From Algoriphagus boritolerans DSM 17298 = JCM 18970 (GTDB lineage: Bacteria; Bacteroidota; Bacteroidia; Cytophagales; Cyclobacteriaceae), in NCBI RefSeq assembly GCF_900108085.1, contig NZ_FNVR01000024.1, forward strand, positions 1 to 62,770: DNA of 62,770 bases, in the 5' to 3' direction. Each line of letters opens with the position of its first letter. Position 1 is the stretch's first letter. Of this stretch, positions 44,431 through 52,809 are shown piece after piece. The notes under the pieces were generated by a model. The model was not told the DNA's origin. It was given only the letters and a program-made list of their open reading frames with translations, and did no database searches. A program made the translations under genes and the position numbers.

Positions 44431-47400
44431 ATGGAGAGGTATTTAAAAATCAGCAAATTTATTTTGTTCGTGGTTGGGATTTTATTTTTCACTGCAACTG
44501 CCTATTCACAGGTTGATCAATCGCTTCAAGCTAAATGGGATAAAGCAAAAATTCAATCTGAGCAAAATCTCCGTGGTAGTATGAATTTACTCAGGCTTTC
44601 CAAACCTTTAAATACCTACAGTTTTCCATTTTTAAAAGAACAGGGAGGACTATCCTTAGCAGATGGATATTTTTCTAAAATTCAGTATTTGGATGAATCA
44701 GGTTACCCTGTAATTTTTGAACCACATAATGTCAATGCTGCTATCACTACTGGCGTCAACCATTTACAGCCTGGAGGTTCCTTAGGTTTGAATTTGACCG
44801 GAAAAGGTCTGGTAGTTGGGATTTTTGACCAAACCCGGCCAAAAAGAGACCATTCTGAATTTGGGACGAGACTCACTCAGGTAGATGGTTCGACTGAGAC
44901 ATTAAGTGAACATTCCACTCACGTGACCGGGACGATTATGGCATCGGGAGTTAATTCTGGAGCAAGGGGTATGGCATACGAAGCAACAGGTTGGGCCTTC
45001 AATTGGGAGGCGGATATTTCAAAAATGCTTGCAAATGCCTATGAGCCGACTTCCAAGCCTACAGGAATGTTGATTTCCAATCATTCTTATGGGGTGGTTT
45101 TGGGTTGGAGAAGAGATGGAGCAAATTGGACATGGTTTGGAAATCCATCAATTAGCACTGAAGAAGACTGGAGATTCGGATTTTATTCGAATAAGTCCCA
45201 GGCTATTGATGAATTGATTTATTCCAGACCTTATTATTCTGTGGTTTGGTCTGCAGGGAATGACCGGGATGACCGAGGAGATGGAACCCGTCCACCAGAC
45301 GGTCCGGAGGATACGATAGGCCCTGAAGGAGTGGCAAAAAACAATATCACCGTAGGAGCAGTATCTCAAGTTCTTGACTACACTGGCCCCAATTCGGTCG
45401 CAGTGAGTGGATTTTCTGCATGGGGCCCAACTGATGATGGACGAATTAAGCCGGACCTGGTTGCAATGGGAGTGAATGTATTTAGTTCTTCTATTAATGC
45501 CTCAAATCAAGATTCCTATGCGAGTCTTAGTGGCACATCTATGTCTGCCCCTAATGTGACTGGTTCTCTTTTTCTTTTACAGCAATTATATGGAGAGCGG
45601 AATCCAGGGAAATTTATGCTAGCGTCTACAGTAAAGGCCCTAGCCATTCATACCGCCAAAGAAGCGGGACCAGCTCCCGGGCCCGATTACATGTATGGCT
45701 GGGGGTTATTGGATGCCAAAGCCTCAGCAGAGTTGATTTTGAATGAAGACGGAGGTAGCAAATTAATTCGAGAGTTAATCCTAGATCAAGGGGCTACTTA
45801 CCAATATGAAATTGTCTCTGATGGAATTACGCCAATCAGTGCAACTATCGCCTGGACAGATCCTGCTGGAAACCCGACAGGATCAGAGGTGGACCCTACC
45901 GATTTGATGTTGGTTAATGATCTTGACCTACGAATCTTCGATGAGGATGGAGTTGAGTTTTTCCCTTGGACATTAAATCCTGCCTTGGGATCTGCAGCAA
46001 GAGGTGTTCAGAATACAGATAATTTTAGAGACAACGTAGAAAAGGTACTTATTGCCTCCCCTTCTCCAAAAAAATACATCGTAAAAGTCACGCACAAAGG
46101 TGACTTGACTTTTGGCATGCAGCCATTTTCTCTTGTGTTTACTTCCGGGGCTGTGGACGGCGCAGAGGAAACACTTTATTGGATAGGTGGAGCTAACGGC
46201 GATTGGAATGATCCGACCAAATGGTCCTTCACTGCAAATGGCTCATCTGCCGGGAAAATCCCGGATACAGGTACACGAGTTGTTTTTGATGGTCCAGCCG
46301 GTCAAAATATAACAGTAAATGTGACATCGGCTTCAAATGCATTTAGTGTCAATGTGTTTGGTGATCAACTTCTTACGCTTGATTTGAAATCTCAGCCTCT
46401 TGTGGTTTCAAATGGTTTTAGAGTCAGTAATCAGATTACAGAGATAAAAAATGGTGCTATAGTTTTTGATTCTGAAAGCACAAATGAGCTCTTGGTTGAG
46501 TTTGGGCAGACCTTATTCGAGAATACCCAATTGAAATTTAATGGTGGAAACTGGCGCGTGATATCGGGTTCTAAACTTGATGAAGTAGAAGTCAATACCT
46601 ACGTCAAGTTTGATATGCCTATTTTGGAAGCAAAACAAATACAAATCCTAGCCGAGGGAAATTTGGAAGGGAACTTTGAAACTTTGAAATTTTCAGAATC
46701 ACTAACTGTCAATTCTGTAGCTCAGCTTAAAGAAGGGCTTACTGCTCAGTTCGAAGGTAGCACAGGACAATTTTCCAATTCCTCTGCTGTTGAATTTTCA
46801 AACCTTGAAACCCTTTCCGGTACACTTCAATTGATAAGTGATGGTATTGAAAATCTTGAAATAAAAGACGGAAAGGTTGTTTTGGGAAGCACGTCAGTGG
46901 AAGTGGAGTCGCTCGAACTAGGAGCTGGAAGTGCGCTTGAATTTTCACAGGTAGGAACCTTCACCGTATTAGATGGTATTATTTCAACTGCTTCCTCACA
47001 ATCCAAAGCGTTGATCTCTGGGTTGACAGAAGGAAGTATGCTCTTATTTGATGTTTACAAAAAGCTTTGCCTAGACCACCTGAATGTAATCAATGTCAAT
47101 AAAACAGGTCAGGGGATTGTCAATTTGGGAACTGGTGCGACAATTGAAAATGCAAGCGGTTGGTTAAGTCAAGACTGTGAGGAGGTGTTATTTGCCAAGT
47201 TCGAATCTACCTTTACCTGCGTGGGTGCTGCTGTAAATTTTGAAAATCAGAGCGAAGGAGCAGTTTCAACTTACCTTTGGGAATTTGGGCCGGGAATTAC
47301 GTCCACTTTGGAAAATCCGATATTCGTATTTGATGCTCCTGGAATTTACCCGGTGAAATTAACCATTTCCAATAGTATGGGTTCCACATCATTTATTGAA

Positions 47401-47895
47401 GAGGTTGAAATCTCTGCAAACGATCTTTCAAAACCTGTGATCGTAATTAATGGAAGCCAATTGACTTCGCAGCAGCCGGGAGATTCATATCAATGGTACC
47501 AAAATGGTCAGCCCGTAGCCGGGGCCAATCAACGCAGTTTTGTAGCTGAGGACGATGGCTCTTATCAGGTCGCAATCTTTGATGCTTCCTGTAACAGGAT
47601 TTCTGATCCCGTGATAATATCAGCATTGCCGGAGCCAGATCTGAGTAGATTTGGAATTTTTGTAGGTCCCATCCCTTCTTATGATCAGGTGATTGTTAGG
47701 GTAAACAATGAATACAAAGGGCCGATCAAGTTTTCGATTGTAGACGTGGCCGGTAGGATTTATTCCTCTCGAAGTGCTGGGAAAAACAGTGCTGAATTTT
47801 CCGAAATTATTACACTTCCAAGCCGAGCAGGATTGTACATATTAAGAATAGAAACCAACTCATTATCATTACACAAAAAGTTAATCAAGCATTAA
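44431..47895 (+). CDS. Secreted subtilisin-like (S8) protease with type A T9SS domain
   Basis: 1,154 residues. Signal peptide ending TATAYSQ, then an S8 domain with the triad Asp133 (VVGIFDQ), His161 (EHSTHVTG) and Ser370 (SGTSMSAPN), and the oxyanion Asn in WSAGND. Behind it come a jelly-roll-like domain, a stretch opening LYWIGGANGDWNDPTKW, a low-complexity beta-repeat region, a PKD domain (about 945-1010, TYLWEFGPGITSTLENP) and an Ig-like module. The last ~80 residues (SIVDVAGRIYSS, ... GLYILRIET ... LHKKLIKH) form a type A T9SS sorting domain. It should be secreted or cell-surface bound and degrade extracellular proteins. The next gene starts immediately after its stop. Confidence 0.94.
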   Translation: MERYLKISKFILFVVGILFFTATAYSQVDQSLQAKWDKAKIQSEQNLRGSMNLLRLSKPLNTYSFPFLKEQGGLSLADGYFSKIQYLDESGYPVIFEPHNVNAAITTGVNHLQPGGSLGLNLTGKGLVVGIFDQTRPKRDHSEFGTRLTQVDGSTETLSEHSTHVTGTIMASGVNSGARGMAYEATGWAFNWEADISKMLANAYEPTSKPTGMLISNHSYGVVLGWRRDGANWTWFGNPSISTEEDWRFGFYSNKSQAIDELIYSRPYYSVVWSAGNDRDDRGDGTRPPDGPEDTIGPEGVAKNNITVGAVSQVLDYTGPNSVAVSGFSAWGPTDDGRIKPDLVAMGVNVFSSSINASNQDSYASLSGTSMSAPNVTGSLFLLQQLYGERNPGKFMLASTVKALAIHTAKEAGPAPGPDYMYGWGLLDAKASAELILNEDGGSKLIRELILDQGATYQYEIVSDGITPISATIAWTDPAGNPTGSEVDPTDLMLVNDLDLRIFDEDGVEFFPWTLNPALGSAARGVQNTDNFRDNVEKVLIASPSPKKYIVKVTHKGDLTFGMQPFSLVFTSGAVDGAEETLYWIGGANGDWNDPTKWSFTANGSSAGKIPDTGTRVVFDGPAGQNITVNVTSASNAFSVNVFGDQLLTLDLKSQPLVVSNGFRVSNQITEIKNGAIVFDSESTNELLVEFGQTLFENTQLKFNGGNWRVISGSKLDEVEVNTYVKFDMPILEAKQIQILAEGNLEGNFETLKFSESLTVNSVAQLKEGLTAQFEGSTGQFSNSSAVEFSNLETLSGTLQLISDGIENLEIKDGKVVLGSTSVEVESLELGAGSALEFSQVGTFTVLDGIISTASSQSKALISGLTEGSMLLFDVYKKLCLDHLNVINVNKTGQGIVNLGTGATIENASGWLSQDCEEVLFAKFESTFTCVGAAVNFENQSEGAVSTYLWEFGPGITSTLENPIFVFDAPGIYPVKLTISNSMGSTSFIEEVEISANDLSKPVIVINGSQLTSQQPGDSYQWYQNGQPVAGANQRSFVAEDDGSYQVAIFDASCNRISDPVIISALPEPDLSRFGIFVGPIPSYDQVIVRVNNEYKGPIKFSIVDVAGRIYSSRSAGKNSAEFSEIITLPSRAGLYILRIETNSLSLHKKLIKH

Positions 47896-48597
47896 ATGAA
47901 AAAATTATTAATTCTCGTCGCCATTCTTTTTTCGCAAGGAGCTATTGCTCAGATTTCAAATATTGATCTTAACGGCGCCCCTTTGCGTTTGACTCCTTAC
48001 AGCGATATTGATGGATCTCCATACCTGTTTGCTGATTGGGCAAAAGCCGACATTGGAACTACGAATGCCGGACTTAAAGAAGATGTAGCATATCGCTTCA
48101 ATATTCATGACAATGAACTTGAAGTCATAAATGAATCCGGAAACACCATTTACCTAAATAAGGATTATGTGGAATATGTAGTCCTTCAGCGCCCATCAAT
48201 CCTTATTGCTCAAAGTCCTGTCCAAGGATTGTTACCTAACCTACTGTTCAAAAAAGGGTATGACAACATCAAAGGAGTAGGACCAATGGACTTGGTGAAT
48301 GTCTTGGCAGAAGGAAAAAAATATACCTTGGTCAGAAAATTTTACTCGGATTTGGTAACGCCTCCAAAAAACAGCTATGCACCGACCGCCGGCAGAATGT
48401 TTGTGTTTGAAGAATCCTTCTACCTGATTAATTCAAATTTTGATGTGGTCAATGTGAAGAACCGTACCAATGCCATTGTGAAGGCACTGGACCCTGGTGA
48501 TCAAGACAAAGCGAAACAAATCATCAAGGAAGGTAAACTGGATCTGAGTAGAGAAGATCATTTGGTTTTATTTTTCACCGAACTCAACAAAGCTTAA
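47896..48597 (+). CDS. Periplasmic protein of unknown function next to the subtilase
   Basis: 233 residues with a signal peptide ending GAIAQ. No known domain is recognised. It has beta-strand patterns (LRLTPYSDIDGSPYLFADW, VAYRFNIHDNELEV, YVEYVVLQRPSILIAQ) and a C-terminal part rich in Lys and Asp that resembles a degenerate repeat: RTNAIVKALDPGDQDKAKQI then KEGKLDLSREDHL. The ATG follows the subtilase stop directly with no gap, so translation is probably coupled. It may be a partner, chaperone or inhibitor of that protease, but there is no direct evidence. A terminator follows it. Confidence 0.75.
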   Translation: MKKLLILVAILFSQGAIAQISNIDLNGAPLRLTPYSDIDGSPYLFADWAKADIGTTNAGLKEDVAYRFNIHDNELEVINESGNTIYLNKDYVEYVVLQRPSILIAQSPVQGLLPNLLFKKGYDNIKGVGPMDLVNVLAEGKKYTLVRKFYSDLVTPPKNSYAPTAGRMFVFEESFYLINSNFDVVNVKNRTNAIVKALDPGDQDKAKQIIKEGKLDLSREDHLVLFFTELNKA

Positions 48598-48601
48598 TCA
48601 C

Positions 48602-48636
48602 AAAGTGCCCGGTACATGCTGGGCATTTTCGTTTTT
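48602..48636 (+). terminator. Terminator after the subtilase unit
   Basis: TGCCC (48,606-48,610) and GGGCA (48,621-48,625) with a 10-base loop, extended by an A stretch before and TTTTCGTTTTT after. Confidence 0.6.
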
Positions 48637-48700
48637 GACCTTTTCTGTTATTTCTTATAGCTATTCTTTTTCCCTAACTTTGTGGCGAATTATAAGGTAG

Positions 48701-49120
48701 ATGATCCACGTTTGCAGAAAAGAACATTTCAATGCAGCCCACAAGCTTTGGAATCCAAAATGGTCTGAGGAGAAGAATTTCGAGGTATTCGGACCATGTG
48801 CTAATGTCAATTGGCATGGACATAACTTTGAGTTGATTGTTACTGTAAAAGGCCTTCCTGATCCCGAAACCGGATTTGTGGTGGATTTGAAGCAATTGAG
48901 TACCGTTATCAGACGACTGGTGATCGATAAAGTCGATCATAAAAATCTGAATGTCGATGTCGACTTCATGGCAGGCAAAATGGCAAGTTGTGAAATTTTG
49001 GTTATGGAATTCTGGAAAATCCTTGAGCCTGCAGTTAAGGAAATCACCCCTCATGGCGGTCTGTATAAGCTGACACTTTACGAAACCCCTAGGAATTTTG
49101 TGGAGTATTACGGTGGGTGA
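48701..49120 (+). CDS. queD: 6-carboxytetrahydropterin synthase
   Basis: 139 residues, the QueD/6-pyruvoyltetrahydropterin-synthase fold. Zinc ligands: His14 (FNAAHKLW), His39 and His41 (NWHGHNFE); the catalytic Cys33 lies in FGPCANVNW. Later DKVDHKNLN and CEILVMEFWKIL complete the family pattern. It turns dihydroneopterin triphosphate into 6-carboxytetrahydropterin, the substrate of QueE (here at 35,954). The stop is at 49,118-49,120 and the left inverted repeat of the four-helix-bundle element begins at 49,123. Confidence 0.95.
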   Translation: MIHVCRKEHFNAAHKLWNPKWSEEKNFEVFGPCANVNWHGHNFELIVTVKGLPDPETGFVVDLKQLSTVIRRLVIDKVDHKNLNVDVDFMAGKMASCEILVMEFWKILEPAVKEITPHGGLYKLTLYETPRNFVEYYGG

Positions 49121-49122
49121 TT

Positions 49123-49592
49123 TTTTGTAAATAGTGAGTTGTAAAAAGTGAGTTGTTTACTCACATATGTTATGTCGTTTGTTCAATTTTATTATGAATT
49201 GGAGGTGTACAAGCTTTCCAGAGAGTTAGCAAAGGAAGTTTACCTCCTGTCAAAGAAATTTCAAATTGAAGAGCGATTTTCATTGACCGATCAAATTAGA
49301 AGAGCCTCCAGATCAATAGGAGGTCAAATAGCTGAGGCTTGGGGCAAAAGGAGGTACATTAATCACTTTATTTCCAAATTAACGGATGGAGATGCAGAAC
49401 AATATGAAACTAGACATTGGATTGAGGTGGCACATGATTGTGAATTAGTTTCATCTGAAGAAATGCATTCTATTGTTTCGAAATGTGATCAAATAAATAA
49501 CAAGTTAAATGCAATGATGGCAAAAGCTGATAAGTTTTGTTTTAAACCATAAGCTATAGGGACTTACCATTTACTTTTCACTATTTACAAAA
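49123..49592. mobile_element. Candidate element: inverted heptamer arrays enclosing a four-helix-bundle gene
   Basis: The outer 15 bases are a perfect inverted repeat, TTTTGTAAATAGTGA (49,123-49,137) and TCACTATTTACAAAA (49,578-49,592). Each end is a heptamer array: left GTAAATA, GTGAGTT, GTAAAAA, GTGAGTT, GTTTACT; right GACTTAC, CATTTAC, TTTTCAC, TATTTAC. The 470-bp unit fits exactly between the queD stop (2 bases away) and the lpxB start codon (next base). The 23S-rRNA intervening sequences that carry genes of this protein family are also bounded by inverted repeats. Mobility is an inference. Confidence 0.7.
49172..49552 (+). CDS. Four-helix-bundle protein, S23/IVP family
   Basis: 126 residues from the ATG at 49,172 (a GTG eight codons upstream lies in the repeat array). 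The four amphipathic helices can be read: YYELEVYKLSRELAKEVYLL, the signature DQIRRASRSIGGQIAEAW, then HFISKLTDGDAEQYETRHWI and the last helix from residue ~95. The family is named after a protein encoded in 23S rRNA intervening sequences and is related in fold to Avd of diversity-generating retroelements. The family motif usually reads S...NIAEG; here it is SIGGQIAEAW. It has no nuclease or transposase motif. It is the only gene of the inverted-repeat element around it. Confidence 0.85.
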   Translation: MSFVQFYYELEVYKLSRELAKEVYLLSKKFQIEERFSLTDQIRRASRSIGGQIAEAWGKRRYINHFISKLTDGDAEQYETRHWIEVAHDCELVSSEEMHSIVSKCDQINNKLNAMMAKADKFCFKP

Positions 49593-50702
49593 TTGACGAA
49601 GTTCTACATCATTTCCGGCGAAAGATCCGGGGATTTACATGCCTCCAACTTGGTATTGGCTTTAAAAAATCTAAATCAAGAAGTTCAGTTCCGGGGAATG
49701 GGAGGGGGGTATTCTAAAGTAGCGGGAGTAGAGTTGGTTGCAGATTATTCCGAAGTCGCTGTGATGGGGTTTCTGGAAGTGGTTTTAGGCTTTCGAAAGG
49801 TTCTGAAGTACCTCAACCTGGTCAAAAAAGATCTATTGGCTTATCAACCGGATGCACTGATTTTGGTTGATTATGGGGGATTTAACATGAAAATTGCTGC
49901 TTTCGCAAAGGAAAATGGCATCCCCGTTCACTATTACATTCCTCCAAAAGTTTGGGCATGGAATCAGAAAAGAGCCCTGAAGCTAAAAGCATTTACGGAT
50001 CAGATTTACTCCATTCTTCCCTTTGAGCCAGCGTTTTTTGAAAAGTATGACATGAAAGTTCACTATGTGGGAAATCCGCTGTTGGACGAAATCCGCAAGT
50101 TTAAACCGCATGATTTTTTCTTTCAGAAAAATGAACTGAACTACCAGCCTATTATTGCATTGCTTCCCGGAAGTCGAAAGCAGGAGATCAATGCGATGCT
50201 TGACCGAATGGTTGCTTTGGTCAGGGAGTTTCCTAATGCGCAATTTGTGATCGCTGGAGTAGGAAGTCTTCCTTCTGCCGCTTATGACCCGGCAAGGGCT
50301 GCTGAAATTAAGGTTGTCATTGACCAAACCTATGATTTGCTTAGTCACGCTACTGCTGCTGTGGTGACCTCCGGAACAGCCACCTTGGAGACGGCACTAT
50401 TCCGGGTTCCGCAGATTGTGGTTTACAGGACTTCCTCAATTTCATATAGGATCGCCAAGAACCTGATCCGCGTACCCTATATTTCTTTGGTTAATCTGAT
50501 CGCTGGAAAAGAGGTCGTTAAAGAACTGATTCAGGATGATTTTTCGGTTGAAAATCTGAAAAATGAGTTGAATCGGATTTTTACTAATGTGGCCTATAAA
50601 GGAGAAATGCTTCAGGGTTACGATTTGATTCAGGAAAGAATAGGGGGAGGTTCAGCTTCTGAAACTACCGCAAGGTTGATTCTGGATTCGGTGAAAAAAT
50701 AA
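49593..50702 (+). CDS. lpxB: Lipid-A-disaccharide synthase
   Basis: 369 residues, glycosyltransferase family 19. FYIISGERSGDLHASNLVLAL at the N-terminus, FRGMGGGYSKVAG, GFLEVVLGFRKVL and VHYYIPPKVWAWNQKRALKL are LpxB marks; the nucleotide-sugar side has LLPGSRKQEINAM and VVTSGTATLETALF. It joins UDP-2,3-diacylglucosamine to lipid X to form the lipid A disaccharide at the inner membrane. The start is a TTG at 49,593, exactly where the inverted repeat of the upstream element ends. The original start may have been altered by that insertion. Confidence 0.95.
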   Translation: MTKFYIISGERSGDLHASNLVLALKNLNQEVQFRGMGGGYSKVAGVELVADYSEVAVMGFLEVVLGFRKVLKYLNLVKKDLLAYQPDALILVDYGGFNMKIAAFAKENGIPVHYYIPPKVWAWNQKRALKLKAFTDQIYSILPFEPAFFEKYDMKVHYVGNPLLDEIRKFKPHDFFFQKNELNYQPIIALLPGSRKQEINAMLDRMVALVREFPNAQFVIAGVGSLPSAAYDPARAAEIKVVIDQTYDLLSHATAAVVTSGTATLETALFRVPQIVVYRTSSISYRIAKNLIRVPYISLVNLIAGKEVVKELIQDDFSVENLKNELNRIFTNVAYKGEMLQGYDLIQERIGGGSASETTARLILDSVKK

Positions 50703-50728
50703 AACCCTGCCTCGATAAAGCAGGGTTT
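50702..50728. terminator. Bidirectional terminator between lpxB and clpX
   Basis: AAACCCTGC (50,702-50,710) and GCAGGGTTT (50,720-50,728) form a perfect 9-bp stem. The stem starts at the lpxB stop codon and lies 7 bases past the clpX stop on the other strand. Confidence 0.8.
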
Positions 50729-50734
50729 AGAATT

Positions 50735-51961
50735 TTATGCAACCTGAAGTCGCTTGAATTTTGATTTGTCAAATTGTGACCGTGCATATTCTTCATCGAT
50801 CACTAATACTTTGATCGTGTCGTCTGAAGGCAACTCGTACATCGCATCCGTGATGATTGCCTCACAAATGGACCGTAGTCCTCTTGCTCCAAGCTTGTAT
50901 TCATCTGCTTTGTCCACAATGAAGTCCAGAGCGCTATCTTCAAAGCTTAGCTGTACACCTTCCATTGCCAAAAGCTTGGTGTACTGCTTCACCAAAGCAT
51001 TCTTAGGCTCAGTCAAGATTCGTTTTAGCGCATCTTTATGAAGCGGATCCAAATGAGTTAAAACCGGAAGTCTCCCAATAAGCTCCGGAATCAAGCCAAA
51101 AGCTTTTAAGTCCTGTGCAGTAACGTATTGAAGTAGGTTCTCGCGATCTGCCTGAGGAGTTTCGCTGGTTTTGGCAAAGCCCATGGGTTGGGTATTCAGC
51201 CGTTTACCGATATGTCTGGCAATTCCGTCGAATGCCCCTCCGCAGATGAACAGGATATTTTCCGTATTTACAGCGATCATTTTCTGATCCGGGTGCTTTC
51301 TGCCACCTTGAGGTGGTACGTTGACCATTGTCCCCTCAAGAAGCTTTAGCATGGCCTGCTGTACGCCTTCTCCACTTACGTCACGTGTGATGGAAGGATT
51401 ATCCGACTTGCGGGCAATCTTATCCAGCTCATCGATGTAAACAATTCCACGCTCTGCAGCTTCCACATTGTAATCCGCTGCCTGAAGAAGTCGAGTCAGA
51501 ATGCTTTCCACATCTTCTCCAACATAGCCTGCTTCAGTCAGAACTGTAGCGTCAGCAATACAAAATGGCACTTCAAGTATTTTAGCCAGAGTTTTGGCCA
51601 AGTAGGTTTTTCCGGTACCGGTATCACCGACCATGATGACATTTGATTTTTCAATCTTGATTTCATCATGGTCGTCTTTTTGCTGAAGACGCTTATAATG
51701 GTTATAAACTGCTACTGTCAGTACCTTTTTAGCTTCATCTTGTCCAATGACATACTGGTCAAGATAAGCTGTAAGTTCCTTTGGCTTTTTAAGTTTAAAC
51801 TTAGGTTTTGTAGCCCCGGATTTCTTGGTTTTATCTTCCTCACCGAGGATCAGATGAGCTTGTTCGATACAGAAATTACAGATATGGGCAGAAATACCCG
51901 ATACCATCAGATCTACATCTTTTTTGTTTCTGCCGCAAAAGGAGCAGGTTACTTGAGCCAT
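50735..51961 (-). CDS. clpX: ATP-dependent Clp protease, ATP-binding subunit ClpX
   Basis: 408 residues. An N-terminal C4 zinc finger ([10 protein letters not shown] ... CNFCIEQAH, residues 6-35) for substrate and adaptor binding, the AAA+ Walker A motif GDTGTGKT (about residue 115), Walker [10 protein letters not shown], and the ClpP-contact IGF-type loop region replaced by the expected variant after [11 protein letters not shown]. Sensor and C-terminal small domain ([13 protein letters not shown]) are complete. It unfolds proteins and feeds them to ClpP. It follows clpP by 4 bases on the same strand. Confidence 0.97.
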   Translation of the reverse strand: MAQVTCSFCGRNKKDVDLMVSGISAHICNFCIEQAHLILGEEDKTKKSGATKPKFKLKKPKELTAYLDQYVIGQDEAKKVLTVAVYNHYKRLQQKDDHDEIKIEKSNVIMVGDTGTGKTYLAKTLAKILEVPFCIADATVLTEAGYVGEDVESILTRLLQAADYNVEAAERGIVYIDELDKIARKSDNPSITRDVSGEGVQQAMLKLLEGTMVNVPPQGGRKHPDQKMIAVNTENILFICGGAFDGIARHIGKRLNTQPMGFAKTSETPQADRENLLQYVTAQDLKAFGLIPELIGRLPVLTHLDPLHKDALKRILTEPKNALVKQYTKLLAMEGVQLSFEDSALDFIVDKADEYKLGARGLRSICEAIITDAMYELPSDDTIKVLVIDEEYARSQFDKSKFKRLQVA

Positions 51962-51965
51962 TTTT

Positions 51966-52634
51966 TTATTTTTTTTCTAAAACTTCATCGATCAAGCCGT
52001 ATTCTTTGGCTTCATGAGCTTTCAACCAATAATCCCGGTCCGAATCGCGCTCGATTTCTTCGTATGTTTTGCCACTATGTTTTGCCAAAATCTGGTATAA
52101 CTCCAATCTCATTGAAAGAATAAGTTTCAAGGAAATTTCCATATCAATCGACTGACCTTGCATTCCGCCGGAAGGCTGGTGAATCATCACTCTGGAATGC
52201 TTTAGAGCAGATCGTTTGTTCTTTGCTCCACCTGCTAAAAGAACCGCTCCCATAGAGGCTGCAATTCCTGTACAGATTGTTGCTACATCCGGACCAATGT
52301 ATTGCATGGTATCATAGATTCCCAAACCTGCTGTCACTACTCCACCCGGGCTATTCACGTAAAGCAGCACATCTTTCTTGGCATCAACTGATTCCAGAAA
52401 AAGCAATTGTGCGACGATAATATTAGCAATGTGATCATCTACTGCTGTGCCCAGGAAAATAATCCGGTCCATGATCAATCTGGAGAAAACGTCAATTTCT
52501 CTAAAATTCTGAGGTCTTTCCTCGATTACAGACCGGGTCATGTTTTCGATGTGCTGGGTATATTGGTCAAATGCCGTCCCGCTTACGCCTTGATTGTGAA
52601 TGGCGTACTTTCTGAATTCTTCTTTGCTTATCAT
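51966..52634 (-). CDS. clpP: ATP-dependent Clp protease, proteolytic subunit ClpP
   Basis: 222 residues from the ATG at 52,634 ([10 protein letters not shown]); the frame extends 17 codons upstream without support. Serine protease with catalytic Ser127 in [15 protein letters not shown] and His152 in [12 protein letters not shown]; the Asp lies in the C-terminal [14 protein letters not shown] block. [20 protein letters not shown] and LYVNSPGG are typical. It forms the two-ring chamber with ClpX, whose gene follows. The order tig, clpP, clpX is conserved in many bacteria. Here a 115-bp MITE sits upstream of clpP and could affect coupling to tig. Confidence 0.97.
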   Translation of the reverse strand: MISKEEFRKYAIHNQGVSGTAFDQYTQHIENMTRSVIEERPQNFREIDVFSRLIMDRIIFLGTAVDDHIANIIVAQLLFLESVDAKKDVLLYVNSPGGVVTAGLGIYDTMQYIGPDVATICTGIAASMGAVLLAGGAKNKRSALKHSRVMIHQPSGGMQGQSIDMEISLKLILSMRLELYQILAKHSGKTYEEIERDSDRDYWLKAHEAKEYGLIDEVLEKK

Positions 52635-52668
52635 TATTGAGTTTGTTGTTGTAAACAAAAATAAAAGA

Positions 52669-52783
52669 GGCTGTCTCATTAGCAACGATTGTCACAATGA
52701 GCGTAGTCGAAATGTGATCCCATTTACAGGAAATGGCCTTCGAATCCGCTTAGGCTGACACTAGTAGGCCTTTTGAGACAGCC
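52669..52783. mobile_element. 115-bp MITE with GGCTGTCTCA ends
   Basis: Terminal inverted repeats GGCTGTCTCA (52,669-52,678) and TGAGACAGCC (52,774-52,783). It has no gene. The right end shares 13 bases, TTTTGAGACAGCC, with the end of the IS1182-type element at 332-344, so that transposase may move it. Inside lies a hairpin, TCACA to TGTGA (52,692-52,717), around the core GAGCGTAGTCGA. It separates tig from clpP. No clear target duplication is visible. Confidence 0.7.
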
Positions 52784-52809
52784 GCTTGAATATAACTCTC
52801 TTAATCGAT

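Noticed and set aside
49123..49592. Possible diversity-generating retroelement, because the four-helix-bundle protein resembles Avd
   Set aside because: No reverse transcriptase and no template/variable repeat pair was found anywhere in the window.
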